NCBI RefSeq assembly: GCF_947179515.1
Contig: NC_067476.1
Coordinates: 55,319,074 to 55,383,073 of the forward strand
DNA: 64,000 bases
Source: Apodemus sylvaticus
Taxonomy: Eukaryota > Chordata > Mammalia > Rodentia > Muridae
Direction: 5' to 3'
Notes under the pieces: generated by a model
Database searches by the model: none
Told to the model about the DNA's origin: nothing
Seen by the model: the letters and a program-made list of their open reading frames with translations, nothing else
Position numbers and translations under genes: made by a program
Shown here: piece by piece, positions 1 to 10,079 of the stretch
Layout of the letters: each line of letters opens with the position of its first letter
Position numbering within the stretch: position 1 is the stretch's first letter

Positions 1-265
1 CTTGAGGAAGTGAGTTGGGATTCCAATACCCACAAGAGAAGCTGAGCATAGCCACATACTCCCGGCCCTGGCCAGGGGTGGGGCAGACTGGACAATGGCT
101 GGGACCCGCTAGCTGCCAGTCTTGTTTCAAGTTCACTGAGAGACCCTGTCTCAAGGAAATAAGGCATATTGATAGAACAGGACACCCGGCATCTTTCTAT
201 GACTTCACATATGTGCACATACACGTGTTATATGCCATACACATACACTCTCACATGTGTATGAA
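1..265 (+). repeat. B4-superfamily SINE (B4A/RSINE1 type), 5' end cut by window edge
   Basis: The right part reads 'gttcactgagagaccctg', 'tctcaa', then 'gacacccggcatc' and a CA-rich tail. This is the order at the 3' half of rodent B4-type SINEs. The left half is strongly diverged. B4 SINEs are non-autonomous, Pol III-derived and mobilised by L1. Family level is reasonably sure; the subfamily is not. Confidence 0.65.
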
Positions 266-278
266 AAATGTATTGCTC

Positions 279-308
279 TTTTAAAGATTGGTGGGCCAAT
301 CTTTAAAA
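279..308. repeat. 13-bp perfect inverted repeat with 4-nt loop
   Basis: TTTTAAAGATTGG (279-291) and CCAATCTTTAAAA (296-308) are exact reverse complements separated by TGGG. It lies just past the SINE tail. It could extrude a hairpin; no function is evident. Confidence 0.8.
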
Positions 309-734
309 TCCTCTAGAATTACAAACATAACTTCAAAACCATCAATAATTAGGGAAGAATATTTCACATTTTCAACCAATATCGGGGTTGAGTTCTTTTA
401 TATTTATATATGACTTTATTATTTAACCATCTACCTTTTGTATTTGTGCATTTTATGAAGATTATAATAAGGTGGCAATTATAAATACAAAGCCCCTCTA
501 AATAGCTATTTTGCTTTTATGCTCAGTTCTGACTCAGCATCCTTCTAAGTCTGCTGTCTACCTAGAGTAGAGTCAAGCTGACCTCTGGGAAGGTTATACT
601 GTTTTCCATCCTTGCTATCAGCATAAAAATGGGTATTTGAATTGGAGAGGGGGGAGAGGGAGGGGGGAGCTGGAAATGTGAGAAGCCAAACTTTCACTTT
701 GGGAATTGAGGATGCAATTTGAGTGTTTTGTCTT
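309..734. other. Unique AT-rich sequence, no gene seen
   Basis: I see no recognisable repeat or exon. A purine block of G runs (about 640-672) is the only compositional feature. It leads into the polypyrimidine tract of the splice-like site at 735-759. Confidence 0.5.
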
Positions 735-759
735 CTCTTGTTTTTCCTTTCAGGTAAGA
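735..759 (+). promoter_or_regulatory. Candidate recursive splice (ratchet) site: acceptor fused to donor
   Basis: A long pyrimidine tract (cttctcttgtttttccttt) runs into CAG and is followed at once by GTAAGA. The acceptor AG ends at 753 and a donor-like GT begins at 754. This (Y)nCAG|GTRAG arrangement defines ratchet points in very long introns of fly genes and of a few vertebrate neuronal genes. The match is seen directly; use as a splice site is inferred. Transcription would be on the + strand. Confidence 0.45.
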
Positions 760-937
760 ATACGTCTAGATGTCTTTCCAGTCTGATTTTTGTGATCTCT
801 TTACCACATAAATCATCCCAGCATGAGGAATGGAATGCATTATCAGAGTCGGGGAACCCACAATTGGAAAGCCTGCGTAATGCGCAGCTGAAGTCACGAA
901 CAAATGTGGCACAAAGGCGGAGGGACACTGAGCAAAT
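754..937 (+). other. Candidate RS-exon or cryptic exon, 184 nt
   Basis: The segment is bounded by the strong acceptor ending at 753 and a GTAAGT donor at 938-943. One frame is open across all 184 nt. It starts with two bases of a split codon and ends with two bases of the next. The translated part includes SSQHEEWNALSESGNPQLES and RNAQLKSRTNVAQRRRDTEQ. The other two frames are stopped early. I do not recognise the peptide. It could be a real exon, an RS-exon that is normally removed, a lncRNA exon, or chance. The opposite strand is also open here. Confidence 0.35.
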
Positions 938-939
938 GT

Positions 940-1420
940 AAGTAGGGGTGGTGTTTCTTTGAGGTAGCTGAGCCCACAAACCTCTGCAAATTCGAGTCAA
1001 CAAAAACACAAATCCCTCGAGGAGCTTGGAAACCTCGGCCCCCCGGGTGGATTGCGGAAGGTGCAAATGTGGTCTGAAGGCATCCAATATATTCCTGGAG
1101 TGCTTGTCACACCGCAAAGTCACCAAAGGGTGTAGGAATGATTTCACACAACAGCTCACTTGGTAATTTAGGTTGGTGCAGGCAGTGGGTCACGTGACAC
1201 TGCCGAGCCAATAGAAAATAGGTTTGCTTTGCCACAGACAGCCGGCTGAGATGTCAGCAGCCAGTCTGACAAGAGAAGTGAGACGTAATAACATTTGCAT
1301 TGATGTTTGCAGCCGCAGTTGCTACATGGTTTCTTCTCTGCTCTTGCAAAGATGCAATATGTTGATAGTGCAATAAATTCCCCAGCCTTCATTCTTTAAA
1401 GCCTTCTAACCCAAATTGGA
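940..1420. promoter_or_regulatory. CpG-bearing block with E-box and CCAAT box, possible regulatory element
   Basis: About a dozen CpGs occur in under 500 bp, well above the rest of the window. GGTCACGTGAC (1188-1198) contains a perfect CACGTG E-box of the USF/TFE3 type. It is followed by CCAAT at 1208-1212. No known repeat covers the block. It is too CpG-poor for a formal CpG island. Enhancer or cryptic promoter status is inference. Confidence 0.3.
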
Positions 1421-1810
1421 TAATTTCACAGCGGTGCTGTGGTCTACTGGTAACTCTAAAATGGGATCAATGTCTGTCTTACACATACGGCTTTTCAGGG
1501 ATTGCGGTTTCTATTTCTTGGATACCAGAGCCATTTAATCAAGACAAAAATTCAAGAAAAGGCCAGAGTATGGTGCCTTGAATGTTAAGCAATACCCTGA
1601 ACACATTAGACAGTGATGAATATTTCGAGGCGCATCTCATGACTAAGCCTTGTCAGTTTAAGATAAAAGATTCAGTTGCTGCACATGCAAGCTCTTGTAT
1701 GCAGAGCAGAAAGAGAATAATTTAGTAAGGCCCCATTCCATTGCATCGATGCATAGTATCATATCTGCCAGAGAGAAAATGAGAATAAAGGTTAAAATCA
1801 AAGATGTGCA
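1421..1810. other. Unique sequence, nothing recognised
   Basis: I find no repeat, convincing open frame or RNA gene here. Confidence 0.4.
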
Positions 1811-1906
1811 GAAGCCAGTCATGTGGTTCACACTTGTAACCCCAGTGATTGGGAGGCAGGAGGCAGGAGGACTGTTGTGAGTTTGGGGTCAGCCTGAGCT
1901 CCAGTG
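1811..1906 (+). repeat. Diverged B1-like SINE fragment
   Basis: 'aagccagtcatgtggttcac', then 'cttgtaaccccagtgattgg', 'gaggcaggaggcaggaggac' and a 'gtttggggtcagcct' block follow the order of the B1 (7SL-derived) left half. The monomer is truncated after the 'cagcctgag' segment and has no clear A-tail. It may belong to an old B1 or proto-B1 subfamily. Confidence 0.65.
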
Positions 1907-2057
1907 TTCTTCCCCCAACTTTTCCATGTATATGGAGAATACCTAATGAAATATGAAATTTAAAAGGAGTGCAAGAGTCATGTGCTAATATTTTTTTAAT
2001 CAACCTTTATAAAGATCTAACTCTTTCCTGGATTGCAGTGAAATTTTAGATAAAGAT

Positions 2058-2102
2058 AAACAAACAAATAAAAACAAGAAACAAAAAACAAAACAAAAAC
2101 AA
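2058..2102. repeat. A-rich low-complexity tract
   Basis: An irregular run of AAAC/AAAAC units. It may be the decayed A-tail of a retroposon, but no body is visible upstream. Confidence 0.7.
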
Positions 2103-2109
2103 CCATCAC

Positions 2110-3770
2110 AGTAAAACAAGGCAAGTGCAAGATACTGAAGGCTGCTTGATGCAGTGTCAGGAGGGTAATGAAGGCAACGGTAATGATCATTTAAACACCG
2201 GCTTGAGAACTCTCCAGGGGGAATAAAGCTTGTTTTGTCTTTCCTTATTCCTCATTTGGACAGCAGTCAGAGGAAGAATGTAGCAAGATAGAAATAAATG
2301 TCCCTCAAACCCACGCAGGACACTTGTGTTGCCCGCAGACTCTCTTCCTACCTAAAGCATATTGTGCAGCCTTTGGATCTCATCTTTTCCTTTGTATATG
2401 TCTGGTTTCAACTTGTGTCTTGTTTGTCATGGATTGCCGTGTGAGAGAGAATCCTCTGTTCCTGTGGAAAAGACATGAGCGAACAGATTGCTACTGGACA
2501 TGGAAAGTTCTGGGTTATTCCTGGTCCACAGTAGGGAAGAGACTGACAAGCTATGATGTTAAACGATCTTCCTCCTCAGGCCATGGGAGATGTATAATCA
2601 GCCCACGATTTCTGAAATTTACCAGACCACAGGATCCATGTGTGACACTGGAGCATGCATTGGCCATTCCCCCTGAGCCTTACACGGTGCCTGGCAAACC
2701 AGCGACTCCCACAGAACAAATTAGCTGTAAGCACCAGGCCCTGTTTAATTTGTATCATAACAAACATACACCTAATACCTAACTTTGTACTTGTGTTTTG
2801 CATTCATTTTCATAAGAGGGTCTCCCAAACGGTACAAACTTCAGGCCCTGAAAAACTGGCACCTGACTTCTGTAGGCAGGTTACAAAGATTCATCCACCC
2901 AGTGAGTTGCCATGCCTCAATCCAACCCAAACCCAAACCAAATAAACAACAACCCAAAACGAGCCAGTGGCAACCAGGGGAATCAAATCGCTCTTGATCA
3001 GTCAGAGGGAGCATTCCTAGACTATGCCTCAACAGCACTAGGAAATGATTTACCTCAATTAATTCAGCCTCCTGGAAGGTTCGGTCTTGCTTTCTAATCA
3101 AAAGCTAAGAGGTGCTAGGAGGTGGAGGTGCTTACACCTTTCCTCTGGTGTCCGGAAGGATCACAGTAGAGGTTGTGAGTCTAGCTGCAGTCAGGACAGC
3201 CAACACGTGAGGAGCTGGGCGCTTGACGCTGTGCTTTCAGAGACTTCCCTGATTTTCTTGTTCCTCTTCTAGATGAAAAAAACGGAGCTTGGAGATTTGA
3301 ATCAAGCAGCCAGGGACAGGTGAAGCGTCCCAGCTTTGTACCTTGATCAGCTGAGTCCTGTAACCCACACCTGTTTCCCACTATCCCATGTGATTCTACA
3401 GGTGGAAAAGAAATGTGCTGTTGTGGATTGTACAAAATTATATTAAACAATACAAAGAGAAAAACACAGAGGAGAACTGTCAGAATTGTCATCACCACAT
3501 AAAATCATAATATAACAGGTGATATTATCAATACATGACTTGAATTATTATCGTTTGTCCTGATTTTTATTTTAAAAGACTCATGTAATTCAACATGGAT
3601 CAAGAGAAGACAATGACTTTAAGATGGAGGAATAGCAAACAACGCTGAAGTGGAAGCAGTGATTTGAAGCAAAGCTGTGACTGTTTAAAGATTAAAACTT
3701 GCAGTTAGAGGCATCGACAGGAGCTTAGACTGGAACAGTAATAACAAACCGTATCTTTGTAGGATTTCAT
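2110..3770. other. Unique stretch, no gene recognised
   Basis: A 152-codon open frame (2324-2782, +) and several shorter frames overlap here. None has recognisable domains, good splice junctions or relatives I know. No interspersed repeat is evident. Confidence 0.4.
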
Positions 3771-3806
3771 TTTTCTCTTTTCTTTTCTCTCCTCTCCCCT
3801 CCCTTT
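3771..3806. repeat. Short pyrimidine-rich tract
   Basis: A CTTTT/CTCC-rich run immediately left of the B3 SINE. Confidence 0.6.
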
Positions 3807-3807
3807 A

Positions 3808-4018
3808 ACTTTAAAAAAATATTTATTTTTATTAACTGTGCGGGTGTTTTCCCTGAATGTTGTCTGTGCATTACATGTGTGTAGTACCTACAATGACCAG
3901 AAGGGGAGTCACACACACTGGGACTAGTCCTAGATGGCCTAGATGTAAGTGCTGGGAATTAAACCCTGATCCTCAGGAAAAGCAGCCAGTGCTCCTAACA
4001 ACTGCCAGCGCTTCTCCC
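3808..4018 (-). repeat. B3-type SINE, minus orientation
   Basis: The reverse-complement reading has the tRNA-derived head, 'gagtcacacacactggg' in the middle, 'gctgggaattaaaccctgat' (box region), and a 'ttatttttattaactgtgcg' tail. The mid-section is that of the longer B3 class rather than B2. It is diverged. It is immediately followed by a second SINE, a nested or adjacent insertion. Confidence 0.75.
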
Positions 4019-4210
4019 CTTTTGGACAGTCTCTGTAGAGCAGGCTGGCCTCGAACTCATGTAGCTGAGAATGAAATTGAATGATTGACTCTCCTGAGTC
4101 CTCCTTCTTAGCTCTGGGACTACAGATGTTTACATAGTTTAAGGAACGGAACCCAAGTCTTCATGCATGCTAGACAAACACTCTACCAATTGGGCTCTTT
4201 CCTCAGCCCC
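4018..4210 (-). repeat. B4 SINE (ID-like head plus B1-like body), minus orientation
   Basis: On the minus strand an ID/tRNA-Ala-like head (complement of 'actctaccaattgggctc' and 'cctcagcccc') is joined to a B1-like body (complement of 'gcaggctggcctcgaactca'). That fusion defines B4. It abuts the neighbouring B3 SINE. Confidence 0.75.
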
Positions 4211-4319
4211 GGCATTTTAATTTCTCTGCAGCTCCACGAGCTCTTGGTTGTTCATTCCTTACAGTAGGAGGCCTTCATGGAAGTCAGCGTTGGGCCTGCG
4301 GTGGAGGGAAGCTGATGGA

Positions 4320-4352
4320 GCTATCACAGTACATTTGAAAAAAAAAAAAAGC
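4320..4352. repeat. Short poly-A
   Basis: A run of 13 A within otherwise unique sequence between the B4 and MIR elements. No attached retroposon body is recognised. Confidence 0.5.
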
Positions 4353-4554
4353 AGTGATGTTATCTGTGCAGCAAGAGCTGGCAGGACAGTTACAGAGTCT
4401 GGATATCAGGTCAGAACATCAGGAGACAGAGTCAAGGTGCTGGTAGTAGATAGTAAATTATGAGGAAGGGATAGGGAAAAAAATTAAAACAAAATATAGT
4501 CAGTTGATAATTGTATGGATTTATGGATCCTTTCTCAAATGCTTACAATGGTGT

Positions 4555-4665
4555 TTTACATGCCAACTCACATCAGGCTTGTGCCAGAGGCTCAGAGGGT
4601 GAATGGCATTGCCCAAGACTGTCCAGCGGGTTGCTGAGTGCAGAGAGCTGAGAGTCAGACTATAC
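4555..4665 (-). repeat. MIR fragment
   Basis: 'gaggctcagagggtgaat', 'ttgcccaagactgtccagc' and 'gagagctgagagtcagac' follow the complement of the MIR core (tRNA-derived SINE shared by all mammals). It is diverged, as expected for this age. Confidence 0.6.
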
Positions 4666-4775
4666 CGTGCTTCTCCAGCCATTATTGTCCGTCACAGGCT
4701 ATTGGCATTTTGAGACCCACTCTTTACTGGAAGCACCTATATGACCTAGTGCATTGGAGCCCAGGTAACAAGTTT

Positions 4776-4780
4776 CCTAG
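4776..4780. repeat. 5-bp target-site duplication, left copy
   Basis: CCTAG directly precedes TGTAGTGG of the solo LTR. The same 5 bp follow it at 5280-5284. Confidence 0.6.
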
Positions 4781-5279
4781 TGTAGTGGCTATTCCTGGTT
4801 GTCAACTTGACTATATCTGGAATGAAATACAGTCTAGAATTGGAAGGCTCACCTATGATCTTAATTTGGAGGCTCAGAGATATAAGTTTCTGACCTGGAT
4901 CTTGGTATGGAGATCTTGAAGCATAGTGGCTAAAACAAGGAGATCTCCCGAGTTCAAGATCATTTGGGATTAAAGGCATGGATGCACACGCCTTTAATCT
5001 GGGCCACACCCTCTGCTGGAGACCTACAGCCTTTAATCTGGGCTACAGCCTCTGCTGAAGATATATAAGGACATTGGAAGAAGGAAGATTCGCTCTCACT
5101 CTTCCTTGCCTGCTTGCCTCGTGGGACTGAGAAACTGCTAGATCCTTGGACTTCCATCCACAGCTGCTGCTGACCATTGTTGGGGAGTTGGACTATAGAC
5201 TGTAAGTCATTGACAAATTCCCTAACTATATAAAGACTATCCATATGTTCTGTGACTCTAGAGAACCCAAACTAATACA
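4781..5279 (-). mobile_element. Solo LTR, rodent-specific interspersed repeat, 499 bp
   Basis: The block begins TGTAGTGG and ends TAATACA, giving the TG…CA ends of an LTR. CCTAG flanks both sides, the 5-bp duplication made by ERV integrases. On the minus strand it starts TGTATTAGTTTGGGTTCTCT and ends CCACTACA, a layout I know from a common rodent repeat (RMER-like; exact family name not assigned). A B1-like stretch ('ttaaaggcatggatgcacac') is embedded. No internal viral genes are present. Confidence 0.65.
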
Positions 5280-5284
5280 CCTAG
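5280..5284. repeat. 5-bp target-site duplication, right copy
   Basis: CCTAG matches 4776-4780 exactly. Confidence 0.6.
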
Positions 5285-7950
5285 TCACCCACTTGATAAT
5301 GGATACATCATTTTGTCTTAATATTGAAAGTGTGAAATTAGAAGGCTATCGCCTTAGAATTAGACTGGTACATCCCCAGACTCTGCTTTAAAACTTGGCT
5401 GGAGATGAACTGGCAAAATGGGGATTAGAGATGGGGTAGCCTGCTTTGTGGGTGTTGCTGATTTTTTTCCAGGATAGACATTCTAAGATACTCACAGTTT
5501 AAGGCCAGTTCAGGAAATCCCTTCATATTTAATAATAGTTCTCACAAAACTGGCAAGAATCCAGTCCAATGCTAGAACTGTCTCTACTCTTACTTTGATG
5601 CTAAAAGGTATCTGGAGAGAAAACTGTGGACCCAACTTGAACATCTTGGCTCAAGTACTAAAGTTATACCCTCACTCTCCAGTTGTGCCTGTCCATTAGA
5701 ACACAAATTCATATTAACTATCTCATCGATTTCTAAAGAGTGGCTTGACTTGATCCCTTGACATACACAAGCTAACTGCATTATTGATAACTGCCTTTCC
5801 TTTTTAATTCTTAAAGAATGGTGTACTCCTAGTGGATCTGAAAATTAGATTTCAGTGGCTGATAAAAAGCTACACTTTCATTCAAACAGTCCGTTTCCTT
5901 ACATGTTTCAACATTTCTGTAAAGAGTGAATTTCCTTATGACCTCCGGCCTCCTGAGTTTAACAGGACATTCGTGAACAGCTGACTTTGGGTTCCCAAGT
6001 GACATCATCACTCCTGTGTGTTTGAATCAAAGGATCCATTTTACTGAGCTGAAAATCTGAAGTGCAGGGTATCCGTTCAGTTTTATTATCCCTGGTATAA
6101 ATACTTCTCCTTGGGTAGTAATGAGAACTGTAGATGTGGGTAATGGAGGTACCAAGCCTGTGGAGAAGAGGGGCTGGTCTTTTAGAGATACACTGCTGTG
6201 GCTCTTAAGGAAAAGGGTCCAGCTATTTTGTTTTGTGCTCCTGTAAGGCAAGAATACAACACATCTTTAAACATTCCTCAATACTTACTCTAATATTAAT
6301 TTGGGTGTATACACTTGCATGCAAGAGGAACAGAGGTAGAAGAATAGCCGCTCCCTGGGATAGCCACCCTGTTACCCACACACCTTTAACTTATTTATCA
6401 GGCTGTCGATATTCCTTTGTAAAACCAATAAAGCCAGTTTCCCTGACAGGAGCCTTTTCTCCAGTCAGTGCACTGAGTGCACATTCTTTGTCCTTTGCTT
6501 TGTTCTTTACATTAGGTTAGCCATTGTATCGATGGGTTTCTAAGGAAAGAGTCAATGCAACAGTGTGGAGATGGGCGGGTGTTCCATAGAAATAGGAACC
6601 CATAAAGTTTGACCGTATGTTGAGTCCTGGGGTGGTCTGTGGATGCAGTGCATGAGCACCTGGAGTGCACACGTTTGCCAAAGAGCAGGATTTTGTCCAC
6701 TTTGCTAAATTCCTTCCTTTTCCCCCATGATGCTTATATTACCTAGGTTTCCCCTCTTATGTCCGTCAGTATCTTTGTGGTTTAGTTTTCTCGGGAAAAT
6801 GGGGATGGTAACGGGACTCCTTCATTCGAGAAGTGTAAGAGACAAATATTCACACACATACATTACAGGTGGGCTTAATAGATGGTTGTAGATGCAGCTT
6901 CTGCCAGGTCCACCTGGGGTGCTTCAGGCATGTCCGCATGCCTGATCTTTGTGGGGGAACATCTCTTGGACTGGAGTGGCAGGTATTTTTCTTTTGAAAT
7001 ATCTCGTTAGGACTTTCCCCATTAGCACAGAGAAGAGGGTCAGAGGCTTTCTGCTGGTGTTGTTCTCAGTACCATGTCAGAATGAATCGAGTGGCTTCTG
7101 CCCAGATGTGCTAGCCTTTGGGGGAAGGAAAGAGGGAGGTTGTTGTAGAGAGCAGTACAGCTTTGTGCCCTATGTTCCTGGGGTCAGAGTGTGCTTGTGA
7201 CATCACCTATCTGCATCTGCTCCCATCCTGCCTACATTTTCTTCAGTTACTGCTTTCCTATGGAAAAATACTGCTAATGTGGGCTGACCATAGTACACCC
7301 TTGACGATGTGGGCATTCTCTGCTTTCTTTTGATGTAAAGTACAATGAGAATTCAAGGCCTTATTATTATTCTGACTAACCAGGAGATGAGGCGGGCTTA
7401 AAGTCAGATTTGTTTTTGTGTTAATAATGCATTCGTATTACCCTTCCTTGCAGCCCCCCGCCCCGTCTCCACTCCTGCTATCTTCAATGTGAGTTTGCAC
7501 TTGTCAAAATGAGTAATAAGCAGCATCAGTTCCAGCCCCACTTTTCCAGTGTGCTCAGCCGTAATAGTCTCACTCCGCCTTGATTCTGTTGATTGCTATT
7601 AAATCCTGGATTGCTTTAAATTCTGTGAGATAGTCTTCAAAGTATCACTTATAAATTGTGTGCATTTATTACAATCTCTCTTAGGACAAAGGGTATTAGC
7701 TCCTGGAAAAACACTGCCTTCTCTTCTGCACTTCAGCAAGGTGATGGAAATGGGTTCTATCTTTTCAGAAGTTAATGGTTTAAAATTAAAGTAAGTGCAC
7801 ATGCTTTTGGAAGGGTTTTTTTGTTTGCTTGTTTGCTTTCCTTCTTTTCTCTACACCTCCTTTCATAACCTAACCTAAACATGTTTTAGTTAAAAAAAAA
7901 ACAAACCCAAAATGTATTATGGCCAGGATACACAGATCACCCTTTCTTGA
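5285..7950. other. Repeat-poor unique stretch, no gene recognised
   Basis: Only short chance frames occur. I see no SINE, LINE or LTR in about 2.7 kb, which is unusually clean for rodent DNA. Confidence 0.4.
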
Positions 7951-10060
7951 ACACCAGTCTGTGTGAAATGATAGTTCAGTCTATTTTGGAGGCAAGGCTC
8001 CTATGTAACACATCTAGGTTCTAGGGTCAGTCCTCATGATTTTTTTTTTTTTAGGTTTTTATGGTTTATATTTGAAAGGGATCTTTCCAGACAGACTATT
8101 GCAAAGAGCAAGTCTGGTTTTTTTTTTCTTCTATTTAAAATATCGCATCTACTTCAAATACAAGCCTATGCACGGTGTGCTTAAGTCAGTTGAGTGGTGA
8201 GGGGAAGCAGTGGCTGTCAAGCAGTGGCTGTGCACAGCTTGAGGGCAGCTGGGTCCTGGGTGTGGGCAGACAGCAGACTCCTTAGATGGCTTGTGAGTGG
8301 GAGAGAGTGACAGTGATTGGCTGAGTACCTGGCAGGGTCTGAATGAGATGCAGGTTTGCCTTGGTACTGACATGTTGCAAAGGTTCCTTCCCAGACCCCA
8401 CGCAAGAATGAAGTAATGTGTCCACAGGGCAGCATATTAGGTAAGGCTGGCAACGTAAGAGATTGGTCAAGGTCAAGGTTTATCATCAGCTTCCTCTCTT
8501 GTTTCTAGTCCTAATATTGGGCAGTAGGAGCTTGGAATGGCCACTAGTATTTGTGGGAATCTAGTTAAGGCAACACAGGTTGAACCAACGTTTAGTCGTG
8601 GCTTTCTAAGATATATTTACATGGTGTCCAGGCACCCTCCGTGTGTATTAGATTCTTGCTAAGCATGCCCTATAGACACAGCTTCCTGGAATACGTCTAC
8701 TGCTCAGTGCATTGGCCTCTCATCAATGAGATAAGAAGATGCAGAGCCCAGAAGTGAAAGCAGAGAATCGATGTGTTCTATGGGGCTGGTTGTCCCGAGC
8801 AGGGAAGTGGCGAAGGGGCATTTGATTGGAGACTTGTAGGAGAGGCTATTGTGGGCAATGACTAACAGAATGGGAGTTTATTCCTGCCAGAAATAAACTC
8901 AACAACAGCAGCAGCAGCAACAACAACAGAATGCACCACTCTACAGAGGCATCTTTTTGACAGAGATGTGAGGATTGCAATGGTTCACAATTCTTACACT
9001 TTATATTCATAGAGATGTCTGCTTAGTGTTTAGCACATCCCAGCTATCAATAATAAAAAACAAATTTTGTTTGACTATCTAAAGAAAAGACTGAATGATC
9101 TTTTTGTTTTTTCTATAACAATCATATTAAAAAGCCATCGTCCTATGAGGCCGTGATCAAGACCGTGCACCAGGCAGACGGTCTAGGAGGAACGCTATGG
9201 ATGGATGCCAGGCAGCTCATTAACGAAGCATTGGGGTTTTCTGTGTTTCGTGACACATGTGGCATCTGACAGCTTAAAACCCTATAATTTGTGGTGTTTT
9301 CCTTTCTCCCCTAAGCACACTTTTAGCTAACATTCTAGTCTTAGGGTGCCCTTCAAACTGTAAGATCTCTAGGCCCCACAAAGTCCAGATCCAGCACTCT
9401 TTGGCTCTGGGCCACTTTCAGGCACGATAATCTTATTTAAGGGACGTTGTGCCTGGCGTGATGGAACCTGCTCGTTTTAATAGGAAAACCGGCGCAAAGG
9501 AGTTGAGCCACTTTTGCGAGTGGTAACCACCAGCCTGGAATCCCTCCACACTGTGGCCGTTTGGGACAGTGCGCTAGTCTCTAACTAACCACCCTTTCCA
9601 TGACAGGAGAGCTTTGGCTTGACAGCCTCTGAGGCAGTCTCCTCTTGTTTCATTATCCCTCTCCCATTTCCTGTGGTGGTTATTAGACGCTAGGTTCCCT
9701 CATTTCCCCCTTTTCCTCTACTTCTTTCTCCTGACCTCAGCACCCCTCCCCTCCACAAACCAAGGGTCCCCCCTCACCCGTCACCCACCCTTGTGTTCTA
9801 TCAGTTTCAAGAATTTTAAGGTTCAGTTCCTACCCACTTCACCCCTTTGTCTCTCACTTCTTACCCGTGCCCAGTCAGTTAGGAGTTGTTTAATTAACTC
9901 ATTCATGCCCAGACTGCCCTTCCCGATCTTATTCTTCTTTAACCTGAACTAAACAATGCTGCCATCAAACATATGTTTGGTCCTGTTTCCTTCCCATTCA
10001 AAATGGTACAAGCCATCGAGTCATGGTTGTGATGGTTTGGATCTTTTTTTCTTCTTTTCT
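7951..10060. other. Mostly unique stretch with short homopolymers
   Basis: Poly-T at 8041-8052, a T-rich patch near 8119, and a 14-bp tandem copy of aagcagtggctgt (about 8213-8240) are present. 9130-9600 contains scattered CpGs and no repeat. No exon or gene was recognised. Confidence 0.4.
8903..8931. repeat. Short (CAG)n/(CAA)n tract
   Basis: AACAGCAGCAGCAGCAACAA followed by CAACAG. A trinucleotide repeat too short to be a typical expansion locus. Confidence 0.75.
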
Positions 10061-10079
10061 TCTTTTTTTTTCATTATTA

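Noticed and set aside
1185..1215. Bona fide promoter
   Set aside because: CACGTG and CCAAT are present, but there is no CpG island, TATA box at a fitting distance or recognisable first exon. Kept only as a low-confidence regulatory candidate.
2324..2782. 152-codon + open frame
   Set aside because: No domain, no repeat residue pattern, no supporting splice sites. A frame of this length is expected by chance in 64 kb on six frames.
7965..8052. Possible ID-like SINE ('atagttcagtctatt … ggttctagggtcagtcctc')
   Set aside because: The homology is weak and it ends in poly-T rather than poly-A in that orientation, so it does not fit a retroposed ID element.
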